From Coturnix japonica (lineage: Eukaryota > Chordata > Aves > Galliformes > Phasianidae), in contig NC_029541.1 of the NCBI RefSeq assembly GCF_001577835.2, forward strand, positions 4,786,061-4,850,060: 64,000 bases of DNA, in the 5' to 3' direction. Shown piece after piece: positions 10,346-22,909 of the stretch (position 1 is its first letter; every line of letters starts with the position of its first letter). Below the pieces are notes generated by a model. It was not told where the DNA came from. It was given only the letters and a program-made list of their open reading frames with translations, and did no database searches. The translations under genes were made by a program, and so were the position numbers.

Positions 10346-13300
10346 TCCAGTGCTTCTTGTGAAGCAGAATTAAGAGAAAACAAGGCTGTTCACACACCGA
10401 GCAGAGTTGAAATGGAAAGTTTTAGAACTAGAAGTCGTGGATTCCTTTTGGTAAACTGATATCGGTCCTTAAACAAAAGTACTGATCCTCGTTGTGAGAC
10501 AAACCAGCCTGAATGAGCACTAAGTTAGTTCAGAGCTGCCTCAGGAGGGTAAAACTTTGAGCTCTCCCATCTCTTGTGTTGTGAGGCGGTGATGAGATGG
10601 GGACTGAGCCCATGGGCACCCATGACAGATCGCTGCTTTCTGTTGGCTAATGGCTTCAGGAGGATCCTGGCCCCAGCTCACACCAGTCTGGTGTATTATT
10701 CGGTAAATGATTCTGAATATTGCAGACATGAGAGAAAACCCAGGTAAACAGGAGACTGGTGAACTTGAAAGCAGTAAAAGTGAAATTCATCAAAGGAGCT
10801 GCCAATTATTTACCTCACTCAGGGACATGCTGCAGGGAAGGAAGCATTAGGTTTCTAGCGTGTGAATGCGCTTCTGCTCTGTGCTCGCATGCGGGCTGGC
10901 CTGTTCAGCAGGGCGTGGGAAAGCTGGAGCAGAGCTCTGTCCTGGGCTTCATGTTGTGCTCCTGCCTTTTCCTGGGCACTCCTGGGGCAGCTGTGCTGCA
11001 CAGGGAGGCTTGAAAAGCTGCCAGATGTTATTATTTATTTTTTATTGTTTTGTTTTTTGAGGGGGTGGAGGAGGATGTGGTGGAATCGTGTCTCAAAATA
11101 CTCCCATCGGACAGCAGTCATTTCTCGTCATTGATCAGACACAGGGACAGTTGTGTGATGGTGTTTCCCTTTGATTTGTGACCCTTTGTTTTTCCCCCAG
11201 GGAAGTGAACACACCCATGTCCCATGCAGGATGCAGCAGCCCTGCTGTGCAGGCCCAAAGTGATACATCTGTGCCACTTCTCCTTTCCTTCCCAACTCAC
11301 AGCCAGAATGCAGCACCCTTTCAGGCACCCTGAACATGTTTCTCACAGGCAGCCCTTTCTTCCTGTGCCAAACATGTACTATCTACCAGCACCGCAACAC
11401 TGCAAGCCCGCACGCTCCTGGCAGCAACACAGCACGTTTGGGAGGCTGTTACGGAGCTTTTGTTACCAAGGAAGGGCCATGCAGGCTCTCCTTCTTTGGA
11501 AGCGTGGCTCTGCTCCCACTCTGTGCTGCCCTCGGTGCGGAGGTGCTGCGTGGCTGTCTCCTACGTCACATGTTTTCGAGAAGCTCTCGCCAGCTTCCTG
11601 CTGGGGAGCTGATCCTGCTGACGTGTGCAGGCCAGGCCACGTCAGGCACGGCCGGGAAGGGAAATACAGTCCTTTTTTGGGTGCAGATTAGAGCAAAATC
11701 TATTGGCCTGAGCAGAGGGGAGGGCTGAGATTGAGGAACAGCTGGGCTCTGTCAGTAATTTAGCACTAAGAGCTTAAACAATGTCCAGGATAAACACACG
11801 CCTGGCCTGGCAGACCTCCCTCTTTTTCTCAGCTCAGCACAATATTTTCCTTTCTCTTTTAAAAATGTTATTTTAGTGCTGATAATTAATTGGAGTGGAA
11901 TGCTTTTCCAGTGTTATATTTAGATCTTCCTCTCTGATGGCACTCCCTCATCCTCGCTTTTCTGATGGAGCTGCTTTATGAAATGGAAACAATTATTCCC
12001 CTTCCACAGAATTCAGCAGTTTCATGTCCCGAGGCAGCACCTGAACTGGGGCAGTTTGGGGGATTCAAAAAGGAGGTGTATTGTGGGAAGGACCAGCGTG
12101 GTTGAAGTGAACGTTCAGCCTCAGTCTGGGGGCTTCCAGGTGCCCAAAGAAGGGGAACAAAACAGCCTGAGATCATGTTTGGAGTGGTGTTTTATTCATA
12201 GTGGGTTAGATGTACGCACACACATTTGGCAACTTGGGCATTAACAACAATTCTCTAAGACAGACTTAGGTCAGATCCTCACCTGACTGCTTCTCAGCTT
12301 TGGGAAAACCCCAAGTTAGATGCACAATCCATAGCAAGGCACCTTTCTCCAGCACACCCGTCCTACCCGCCTGGCAAGGCTTTGCTGCTCTGCCTTCCCT
12401 GAAGCTCTGACATGGCTGCACGCTACAAAGTTCCTTTCATGTGGGCGCCTGTGCAATAAGACAGCTCTGCTCTGTGCCGACGTGTGGCGTAGTTAAAAAA
12501 TATAATAATAAATGAGGCTACCAAGGTTACAGAGCTACGAGGAGGAGACAGTTAATCTGAGAGCAGCTTTCTGCCCTTGCATAAACAGCCTGGAATGAAG
12601 GACAATTACAGTGCTGCCATTGTGGGATCGGCTGCTCAGCTGGAAAGCCCCTTCCCACCCCCCAGCCCCCAGCCCAACCCAGGGTTCTGCCTGCTTTAAT
12701 GTGTGTTGCCATAAGCCAGGGTTACACCCAGGTTCCTAATCTTATCGGGGTTGTGGGAGAAACCTGCTCAGCAGGGTCACAGGGCAAGAGGCGCAGTGGG
12801 TCCAGCAGCACTTCTGTTTTTCTCATGTCGGTCAAGACTTGGTCAGGATCTCTTCTATCCCACGCGTGATGCCTTCGCATAGTTAAAGCTGCATAAAGTG
12901 TAATTAGGCAGACCCCTGTAATTAAGACGATTATGTAAGGTAAGCACCCCACAGAGTAATTGTGGTCAATTTTTAGCATACCCAGGGGCAGTTATAGGGC
13001 CCAAAGTGGCCCTTCAAATGATTTACCTGCTCACATGTCTCTAAAGCATTCACCTTAGGTGTGTCTTAGGTGACATCTTTGAAGTGGACTTTATTGTTGT
13101 GCTCCTGCTGGGAAAAGCTGGCTGGAGAAGTGCTTCTTTTTAACTTCTGTCTTTCAATAAAAAAGAGGAGTTCTGTGTCTTGTCTCTATTCTGACGCAGC
13201 CTGAAACTGACACCCAAGAAGTGAGTGACCCAGATTCAGATGTGACCTGCCAGAAGGCAGCCTTGACTTGGAGCATTCTATCTGCAGGTGCAGTGTGGGT

Positions 13301-16300
13301 TGCTCTGGGCAGAGGCTCATTTACTCATTGTCCTCCTCTGTTTTTCATGGGAAATTCCATCCTGGTTCTGAGAAATGTTCCCAATAAAATGGTGCTAATG
13401 TGAACACGCTTCCTTGACGTGTTTTGTTCGCAGTGAAAGGACACATTGATTCTGCTGCAAATACCACGAGGCTCCCTGTTCTTTTGAGAACATTTTCTCT
13501 GATTGCTTTAGCTGACACCTGTGTTTCCGACCTTAACTTGAGGCAGTTCATGTTTTCAGATTTCTTCTTAGCAACAAACCTTTTGTTTAAATTAAAAGCT
13601 CAGCCCTTGTAAGAGGAGAAGAAAAGCTTCCAAACATGAGGAGTCTTGTGATAAGATCTGCACTGGCAATTTTGAGCTGAAATTTATGATGGTGAAACAG
13701 AACAGTTTGAGCACAATGCGGCCTTGCTAGAAAGGGAAAACAACCACTTATGGCAGGAAAACACGTACGTTTGCTGAGCGGGGGCTCTCCTGGGTTCTGG
13801 AGCAGGCAGGGTGAAGGGTGTGTGGGTTATTATTAGCTGCTTTGTATTGTAAAGAGGACCTTTGGTTGCCTGGTCTCTGCAAAAGCTGCTTTGCTGAAGA
13901 GCACCCTTGAGAACAAGGGAGTGGAAAGCAGTAATTTCAGCCCCTTTTAAGGTCTGTTTATTCTTCAGCCTCTGCAGATCTCAAGGGTGTGTGTATGAGG
14001 GAAATCTGAAATGGTTGGGATCATAACACAACAGTTCTGTGCTTCATGTGTTCATAAGGCTTGTTGCTACTGGAAAACTACAAGGTGACCCCAAGAAGGC
14101 AGGGTGGGTTTCTGAATTGAGGAGCTCAGCAAACAGTCTGTAAGGGAGGCAGCAGCGTCTCCCATCCCCCAGCCCTGGTCTGCGCTGATGTCTTGGCTGT
14201 GGGCAGATTGGATTGCATGTTCCCAGCTTGGAGGGAGGCTCCCTGACAGAGCTCCATGTATAATTCACTCAGCATGGCCTCAGCCAAGGCTCAGTGCAGG
14301 GAGGAGAAATGGTTTATTGTTTTTCCAAACTTTCTTTTGTTTCCTAAGGAATGTGGCAGCAAAGTCCTGCGGACTGAACCTCATTGGAGAGTGCTGTTCC
14401 GAAGGAAGGTGTTCCATGAGATCGCTGTGCCCAGCAGGGGAGGTGTGCCAGCAAGGAGGCTGCTTGTTGCTTTTCTTACAACTAATGATCTGAATTCTCT
14501 CTGTGATACCACTACACCACTCTCCAGCCACCCAGGCACTGTGGCAGATCCCATCACCATTTCCCTTGCATGGCTTTTTCCTCTGCTACTTCATGGGGCA
14601 GTGCCCATGCATTGGATTTCCAGTTGTCACTCTTGGCATAGCCACCCTGTTTAATTTTGGTGCCCATTCAAATTCCAGAAGTGCTGCAACATCCCCGACA
14701 GCTTCACTGACCTTCCAGTGGGAGATGGGAACATAGCTGGCTGGGGTGGGAGTAGGACCATCCCTGCCATTACAGGTGGGGTGGAGCAGGGCTGGGGTAT
14801 AACTGGGCACCCAAAAGCATTAATTATGGTGTAATGCATGTGGAGGTCAATCACTTCAAGGAGCTCTGGGAACACTGGTCAACACAGGCAGCACTGAAAC
14901 CTGGGCCAGGTCGGTGAAGCTCCTGAGTTTTCATAAAGCGAGACCAAAGTCCTGAGCAGAAATTGAGCAACAGGGCAGGGCCTTGGCTGGGCACCAAGGT
15001 CCGACCTGAAAATGGCTCAGGAATCCAGACCCCACCTCCTGTCCTCAAATTTACACTGATAAAATCATGTCTGCTCTAATGCCTTCAAATACAAGTGAGG
15101 GGGAAAAAATGCCCCTAGAGACTGCGCTAAAGCCTTGGTTGCTGCTGATATGCAGAAATATGAAGAGAGAGCTTATGTGCTGCTTCTGTGAAGGGGTGGA
15201 TGCTTATGGTACACTCCATGCACCCTCCCCCTGCTCAGGTGCAGCACTCACCAAAAATCAATGAACTGGCTTTGATAGGGAGGCACAGGAATCCTTGGGA
15301 ACAGCCCAGAGCAGTCCTGCAGAGTCCACCTGCTTTTCAGGAGGTACCTAGTGAGGATCAGGCTGCCTTTTGGGAAAGGGTACCACCCAGATCTAAACTC
15401 TTGCAGGGTGTTGCCCCACTTTATCTGGGCTGCTTTTGCGCACTAATTGATGTTTGCAGGGGTTGGGAGTTTTGCTGGGCTCTGAGAAGCTCTGGCTTCT
15501 TTCATATTTGTGGGTGTAGCCTGAGAAGAACCCCAAGGACCTTCTCCCAGTGTCCCTTCTCTCCCACGCTGGAGCCCAGACCATCTTCACGCTGCTGCTC
15601 TCGCTAGCTCGAAGACAAAAGTGACAGTGGGTAAATCAGCTGCTGTCCCTGGGCTCCCAGGACCCCACCTTCAAGCCCAGCAGACTCCCCACTCAGTGCC
15701 AAGATGTCAGGTGTCTTTGAACAGGGTCAGTACGTCCACTTATGGCTGCTACAGCAACAGGGCCTTTGGTGCTCTTGCCCTTATTTTGTTGCTGATGATT
15801 GGGGTTGCTATGGTACTGCAAGACACGTTATCCTGCATTATTATAAGCAATAAATGCAGATTTCGGCAATGTGCTGCTCTGGCAGCTCCATCGCAGCATT
15901 GCTCCATGGCTGAGCTGGAGTTTGGCAGATGAGCTGCATTCTCACTGCTGAAAAAAATCCTGTCTGGTGGTTTTCAGCCAGAAGCTGTTTCTTAACTTTG
16001 AATTTCGAAGAAAAGAAAAAAAAAATCCATTTTCGTAGCCCGGCTGCATTGCAGCAAAGTGTGAATGCACTACATATAGCCTGCAGCCCCCCCTCAAAGG
16101 AACGATGTGTAATAGGCCCCATGGGGGAGGATTGCTTAGGAAGGTGGAGGGGGGAGCAGAGGACCCCTGTTGTGCTGTATCATTGCTGAGGATGGGTCCC
16201 ATGTCACACCCCTGCTCTGCAGCTTGGAACAAAACCCAGCACCCTGCAGGCTCAGTTTCCTGCCTTCATACACAGTGAGATCCTCATGTGGTTGTCCATG

Positions 16301-19300
16301 TGTCTTTGTGGCGCTGGGGAAGATTTGGTTCCCTGTCCCATGGTGTCGGTGGGTTCACCATCAGTTGCTCTGTGTTTACCTATCCCCAGCTATGGGGAGG
16401 GAAATCATGTTTTGACTGGAGCTGTCTGTGCCTTGGGACTTTCTAGAGCAGCCACACCCCGGGATGCTGCAATAGCAGAGATCGGCCAAGGCGCACTTTG
16501 CATCCACACACAGCTGTGTTTACATCTCTGTGCTGCAGGCGGGGGCTGCGGGGAGATGTCAAGGGCTGCTGGGGGCAGAGGGGTGGAGCAGGACGTGCAT
16601 CTGCCACAGAATCACTGATCATTTCTCTGTTTCAAAGCACGATCCAGGGCTCTGGACTTGCTCTGTGCTCTCATGATCCAACAAGCCCATTCCAGGCTTT
16701 ACAGCTGGTGATTTTCTATGGATATGCCAAAGTCCCCTTTTTTACCCTCTCAAGCTTTGTTCAACCAGAACAGATGTAGGTGTAGAATGGATCCTACACA
16801 GAGGATGTGGAAAGAAAGAATAACCAAGCGCAAAGAACAGGAAACAGCTACGGAATCAGCACGAGGTCACCTACACACCTTCCCCAACAGAGCAGCTTCA
16901 GGAGGAACTATTGTCTGAAGCTGCTTCTCCAGCTGATAACACTTTGCTTTGAGCAACTGTGTTCCAGAAGATGCTTGTCAACAGGGGTTCAGCAATAAGC
17001 TGGGAAGGTTGAAGAGAATCCCCCAGACTGTGCTGAGGACACCTGGAGCCAGCGAGTGCTCAGCACCATTGGAAACCAGGCCTGAAGTCCTAAGAAATTA
17101 GAAGAGAAAGCAATTACTTTGCTTGTGGCTCCCTTGAGTACAGCAATGTTTGCTTCCAAAAATACTTCTGAACAGATGTGACATTTACTGTGGGCCAGAT
17201 AGGCTGTTTTCCATGAGGAAATATGGCCTGCTATAAGGAAAGTGGCTCAGAGGGAGGTTGTTGGGTGAAAGGCACCTCCTGGGGACACGGCAGGTGGCTG
17301 CTGGAGCCCTGGGCTGTGCTCCCAAAGTGCTGGAGAACATCCAGCCCTCGCTCCATACCCTCCGTGGATGAGGCAGAGGGGAATATTTAGCATCCTGATA
17401 GCCTGCAGATGGAACTGCCCCATGGAACAGCCCAAAGTATTTCCATTCATCCATCCAGTGCTGCATCTGCACATGCACTGTGGAAGGGAGCCAGGTGATG
17501 GGCAGCACAAATAGGGACAAGAAAGGACTGAGCTGCTAGCAGGCATTCAGCAAGGTGCAAGGTGCTCAGTGAAGCCTAGGCCATGGAGGTGTGCAGGATG
17601 CTGAGCTCCCGAGAGCTTGGCCAGGCTAGCACATGTTCAGGCTCTGGTTCACACTGCCAGGAATCCATATGTGCTGCAGAATGAGGGCTAATCTCAGTAG
17701 CTAACAGGTTAAAAAGTCTTTGTTTTCTGCCCAGCTCCTTCCCTGCTCACAACTGCATTTCACACGGTTCAGTCACAGCCACATTTCACAACTGTGTGTT
17801 TTGAAAGGACTTATTAGCTCTAAGTGTAGGTTGGGCTTAAGACTCTTGCTTTATTGTTTACCCTGCCTGCTAGGCCTGTTTCTGGGGTCAGACCCAGGTT
17901 ACCAATTACAGCTATGATTAAACACACTGCTTACCCCTGGGCATTTTCTCCTTAGATTCCAGCTGATCATGCTGAACCCCTGCTAGCAACCAGGGAGCTG
18001 GTGGCAGCACCATCGTGATGTCTGTGCCATCTCCGGTAGAGCCAGCTAATGAGATTGGAAGCAGGCTGCTACATCGATTGTCTCTACAGCTCAGAACTGC
18101 TTCTGAAACTTTGTTTTTGTTTTTAATGTAAGGAAAGCCTTCCTGTATCCACACCGATAACCTTACAGTCTTTCTCAAATCCTGGGGTAGTTGGGAGGGG
18201 CCCAACTGGGAGAAGCGACAGCTAATTTAGCAATCCGTGGGACATGTCTAATCAGGCAGATTTGGATGTGAATCCTGTGTGTAACTATTTCACTGCTGAT
18301 AACAGGGGCTGTGGATTCACACCACGGCTGTCTGACTGGCAGCTGACTCTGCTGATATTCAGAAGCTGGGTTTTGTGTCTAACGCCTTATGAACTTCAGC
18401 CCAATGTGGTACATGGGTGCCCCTCCAAACCCAGCAGGTGAAAGCACAGCGTGGGAACAGTTGTCTTTTAGGTGTACAGAAAACACTGGAGTTGCTGACT
18501 CTGGAAAAGCCCGAGTCCTGTGAGCAGCTCGTTCTGTCCATGCTGAATATCAACCCTTCACTGAAAGCCAAATATTACCCTTTTATTGTAAATTTTCCAG
18601 CTCAACTGGTTCTGAACCTCATTTGGATAAACAGGGCCAGAGTGTTTGAAAGCCTATCAGATGTTTAACTCCCATCAAACCAGTTACAAATCTAGTCCGG
18701 CCAATCACTTTGGAGAGGTTTATTGGTGGTTTTGTTTGATTTTGTTAGTTTTATTTTAAATTGAAATCAAAATGCTCTCAGCCATTTCCAGCACGACACA
18801 GGGCAGAAACAAATCTAGCCAGACTGACATTGAAACAGCTCTTACTTCTCTTTTTCAAATGAATTTTATCTTCTAATTGTTTGTTTACTCTGTAACTCCT
18901 CAAAGCAATTTGGAAGTGTGTATTAAGTCTATGCCCTGTCTTTAAGACTGCAGTCTTATTGTAACAAGGCCAGAAGTTATGGGTGCATAACCCGCTTAGG
19001 GATCCTTCAGCTCCACAGGAAATCTCTTATTGGAAGGGCTTAATGAAGACAATCTGATTGCAGGGCCTGGGCTGGTATCAGACCATATGAGCACGGAAGA
19101 CAAAGGCCCTGAGCAGAGCGAGGGGAGCCTGTATTAACACGGTGATTAAGAACAAATGGAGGATCTGAATTTGGAGAATGGTGCCACTGCTGACTGCACC
19201 CACTTGTGGAGCAGGGGGGACCAGGGGAACCTGCTTGCCAAGGGCAGAGCTTCAGCTGCACTTAAGGAACACTGTGAGCCCTGATGGTGAACAAACCCAC

Positions 19301-20840
19301 ACTTTGCTATGAGTGCTGTTCTTGGCAGAGCAGAGCACACAGCGCCTCTTCTACTGACTCAGTTCTGGGTGATGCCATCCCTGTACTTCTTAATGGGCTC
19401 CTTCTGTTGGATGGGAGAACAGCCCCTTTTCCCACTTTGTGCAGTCAGGCTGCAAGCACAGCTCAGCTCTCCTGCATTTTACTAAGGAAGAAAAGTTTGT
19501 TTTTGTTTTGGCTTTTCCTGATACATTTGTATAAAGGTGTCTTCTACCAGGATGGCTTTGTTTACTTCCTAATTTCATGCTGCTTATGACTGTACCCACG
19601 CGCTCTGAGTGTGTTTGCTGGCTGACAGTCCAGGTGTGTTTAAAGTAATCAAGCTCTGTGTAGACAGGCTTGCTCCATGTGTTTGTGCAGTCTCTTCCGG
19701 GGGCCCCAGCTGCTGCTCCAGTACAAAGACCCTGCCCTGCACTGTGCCCTGTGTTGGGTTTCACATGGACCCATGTGCTCTTTCATGTGTATTGCTGACT
19801 TAAAAAAAAAAAAAAAAAAGTCTTTAGACTTTAATCCTGAGGTTTATTTCAAAGCTTACAAAGGCAAATCTGGTTTGTAGCAAGAGATTTGCCTGATTCC
19901 TTGTGCTTTGCAGATAACGGAGCAGCAGATGGAGCGGGGAGGGGAGGACCAAGGACCCCTTGGTTCACTCTTCTCTATTGCTTGACACTTCTTCTGTGCT
20001 GCTTCTCAAAGTGTTTCTTTTGAACTGTGCAGAACAAGAAATGGGGTCAGTACGGACTTCTGCTTGGGCATTATCTTCTACTACAATCTTCCACGATTTC
20101 AAAAGCTATTTTCTTCTCCTTGCTCCTTTTTTGGGGCTACACACTGCTACACAAGCAGGGTGCCCAGGTGGCCCCACAGGGCTCGGTGGCAGCTGCACCT
20201 TATCATATCAGGGAGCCTTATCAGAGAGTGAGCACAGTGCCAGGACGGGAGTGGCTGTGCCCCAGCTGCAGGCTGCCCTGCTGGCAGGGGCACAGCCAGG
20301 TGAGCTCCTGACCTGCTTTAGTGCCTGCAGCTGCACCCGCTGCTCATGGAGGAGCCAGGTGAGGCCCTGGCCATAGGATGCCTTACCACCATGGTCTGCA
20401 TCACACTGTGGCTTCAGATCCTCCCCAGTGCAGGCCAAGGGAGGGATCTGGGGCTGCCTGACAACGGCTCCAAAGGATCCCAGCTCCCTGCCAGTGAATA
20501 TTAAATCAGAAAACCCATCCTGTTTTGACACCAACTCTCTCATTGGATCAAAGCAAAGGCAAGAACAGAGCTTGGTCTCCCACTGTTGCTTTAGCTTCAG
20601 GCCAGTTTCACCACAAGCTGGGCGAGTGCCTCCATCGTGGCAGCAGGGCTGGCTGCTGCAGCTCCCTGTTCTGTAGTGGCTTTTGGGAGCTGCCTGCATC
20701 TTACTATGCATCAAGGCTGTGTGCTGCTTGCTCTGCTCCTCTCCTCTGCTGCTGGGCTGGACTGAGGCATCCGAGGGCTCTTGTCTGGGCTCTGTCCTTG
20801 CCTTGGCTTGGCCCTCCCCGTTCCGTGGTGTGACACGTCC
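10346..20840. other. Long intergenic interval, chitinase to BTG2
   Basis: No gene is supported here. The open frames are shadows of GC-rich non-coding DNA with no conserved motifs. AT-rich patches with homeodomain-like TAAT cores occur near 12880-12960 and 18700-18960 and could be conserved regulatory elements, which sequence alone cannot show. An 18-A run starts at 19802 and is followed by a small hairpin (AAAGTCT, two T, AGACTTT at 19817-19832). Confidence 0.45.
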
Positions 20841-21437
20841 CCACGCTGCAGCCCCCCTCCCGGTTCCCGCTGTCCGGCAGCACAAGGCGCAGCGCCCATC
20901 GCCGACAGCTGGGCGGGGAGCGGCCTTGGCTTCACCCTCGCGGGGGGTCGGTCCGTTAACGGACACATCGCGCCCCTCTCACCCACCTGGCCCCCCCCGG
21001 GCACCCACAGCTGCAGCAGCTCCGCAGCTGCCATGGAGACCCCTCCCACCCCTCCGCCTCTTGGCACGCGGCGCGACGAGCCCCGGCCCTGGCCCCTTTT
21101 TTTGCTTCTTTTCTTTTTTTTTCCCCCTCCCCCTCCCCGCTCAGCCCAAAAATAGCCCTCCCGTAACCAGCCCTCCCGTAAGCATCCCGCCCCCCCGCCA
21201 CCCTCTCAGGGCCGCGCCGACGTCACTCCTTCCAGGGCGCTGAGCTCAGCCGCTCTTTGCATCGCTCTCCTTGCGCCCAATGGGCTCCGAGGCGCCGCTG
21301 CCGCCCCTCCGCGCTGCGGTACTTAAAGGCGGAGCGGAGCGGGCGGCGGCACTGCGAGCTGAGCCGAACAGCGCCGAGCGGGTCCGAGCGGGCAGGGCAG
21401 GCACCCACCCACCGTCAGGCATCGCCCCCCACCAGCC
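20840..21437 (+). promoter_or_regulatory. BTG2: BTG2 CpG-island promoter and 5' UTR
   Basis: CpG density rises sharply from about 20840 to 21600. Near the gene there is a CRE-like GACGTCAC around 21219, a CCAAT box (CGCCCAATGGG) near 21277, and a TATA-like GTACTTAAAGG near 21320, about 115 bases before the start codon. Transcription probably begins near 21345, giving a 5' UTR of about 90 bases. BTG2 is known as an immediate-early, p53-inducible gene; I did not find a convincing p53 full site by eye. Confidence 0.65.
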
Positions 21438-22909
21438 ATGAGCCAGCGCCGTGTGCCCCCGCAGCGGGCCGACATGCTGCCCGAGATCGCCGCCGCCGTC
21501 GGTTTCGTCTCCGGGCTCCTGCGGACGCGGGGCTGCGTCAGCGAGCAGCAGCTGCAGGTGTTCAGCGGAGCGCTGCGGGAGGCGCTTGCAGGTGAGGGGG
21601 GATGCGGACGGCTCGTCATGGAGTCGCAGCGTGGTTTGGGTTGGGAGGGACATCAGCTGCGTTGGAAGGGACCTTAGGGACCTCGCGACTACCCCCAGCC
21701 CCATCGCTGGCTGAGGGCCCCCCTCCTCCACAACGGCTCAGGTTGCTTAGACTCCATACGTTGCCTTGGGCACCTCTAAGGATGGGACTGAGGCTTTGAG
21801 GTCCCTGCGGAGCCCACCTCCATCCGGTCTTCAGCCCCTTCGATTGAGACCGGAAGCTTCTGTGTCACTCCCGGGGCCGGGGGTCCCCTGCTGGTTCCTG
21901 CCCACGTCCTTCAATACCCAGCTGTGGCCCCCTCGGTGCTGAGCACCCATGTATGTCCCTGTGGGCACCTGCCCGTGTCTCTGTGGCACTTTAGCCCTGC
22001 AGCTGTCTGCCTGTCCCCTATGGAGAGCTCTGTGCCCTCAGCATCGTCTCTGGGGTTTGCCTGGGGGGCCCAAAGCTGGGCTCTGTGCCCAGTCCCTGCC
22101 AAGTGAAGATCCACCCTGTATCATGCTGGGTGGTGCGAGGCTCTCCTCCCAGTGCAGCCCTGGTGCTATCAGCCCAAAGGAGGGCATTTGTCTGCTGCTC
22201 CGTCAAGATAAGGGGCAGTGGTGTGCCCCTAATGACCCATCTGCTACTCCCTGACCACGGGGTTTTGTTGCTGGTGATACTCTATCTCCCCCAGCCACCT
22301 CACTCCTGGGGTGCGGAGGCTTTGGGATCCCCTGTGGCGCTGCTGGGGCTTTCCAGGACCTGAAGAGCTGCTTTCTGCCCTGGGTTCTGCAAGTGGCAGC
22401 CGTGCAGCTGAGCACTCTGCTCTGGAGCTGCTGTGACTGAGGTGACTGAAGCAGGACATGGTTTCCTCTGACTGCATTGAGATGTGGGACCCCTCGGGAC
22501 TACATTGAAATACAGACCTTGCTGCTACATGTCTGCTCACCGTGCTTCCCTTCTTGCTTCCCTTGCAGAGCACTACAAACACCACTGGTTTCCTGAGAAA
22601 CCGTTCAAAGGCTCTGGGTACCGCTGCATCCGGATTAACCACAAAATGGACCCCATTATTAGCAAGGCAGCTAGCCAGATCGGACTCAGCCTCCCGCAGC
22701 TCTACCAGCTCCTGCCCAGCGAGCTCACACTCTGGGTGGACCCCTACGAGGTCTCATACCGCATTGGTGAGGATGGCTCCATCTGTGTCTTGTACGAAGC
22801 GACAGCAGCCAAGCCTGTGAGCTCCTATGGGATGCTTACCTGTAAGAACCAGATGATGTTAGGTCGCACCAGCCCTTCGAAGAACTACATCATGACTGTC
22901 TCCAGCTAA
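21438..22909 (+). CDS. BTG2: BTG anti-proliferation factor 2 (TIS21/PC3)
   Basis: Two coding exons, 21438-21591 and 22569-22909, joined through GAG (Glu52), with canonical GT/AG sites and a 977-bp intron; 164 residues against 158 in human. BTG2 binds the CAF1 (CNOT7/8) deadenylase of CCR4-NOT, promotes mRNA deadenylation and restrains cell-cycle entry. Visible are the conserved N-terminus [11 protein letters not shown], box A (about residues 54-75, [10 protein letters not shown] to GYRCIRIN), box B (about 101-122, [19 protein letters not shown]) and the C-terminal TSPSKNY, where family members carry a proline-directed phosphorylation site (Ser153-Pro154 here). The N-terminus has a few extra residues ([12 protein letters not shown]) before the conserved core. 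The chosen ATG is the first in the 5' leader; Met13 is an in-frame alternative. The frame is intact and the identity is near certain. Confidence 0.97.
21630..21850 (-). mobile_element. CR1 LINE remnant in BTG2 intron 1
   Basis: The plus strand contains the reverse complement of a CR1 3' region, with GTTGGAAGGGACCTTAGGGA followed by the usual GGCTCAGGTTGC and GGGCACCTC landmarks. It is diverged, lacks the terminal 8-base repeats, and is antisense to BTG2. Confidence 0.65.

Noticed and set aside
12722-12979. Minus-strand frame with one hydrophobic segment (LPYIIVLITGVCLITLYAAL)
   Set aside because: A single membrane-like stretch in a short frame, with no family match I recognise, no splice context and no neighbouring conserved sequence.
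19802-19819. 18-A run as a possible processed-retrocopy tail
   Set aside because: The sequence upstream (19280-19800) shows no recognisable coding or RNA-gene sequence and no flanking duplications.
20208-20966. 252-codon open frame on the minus strand upstream of BTG2
   Set aside because: It lies in CpG-rich promoter sequence, has low-complexity composition and no recognisable domain, and overlaps other equally long frames. A divergent non-coding transcript is possible, but the protein is not supported.
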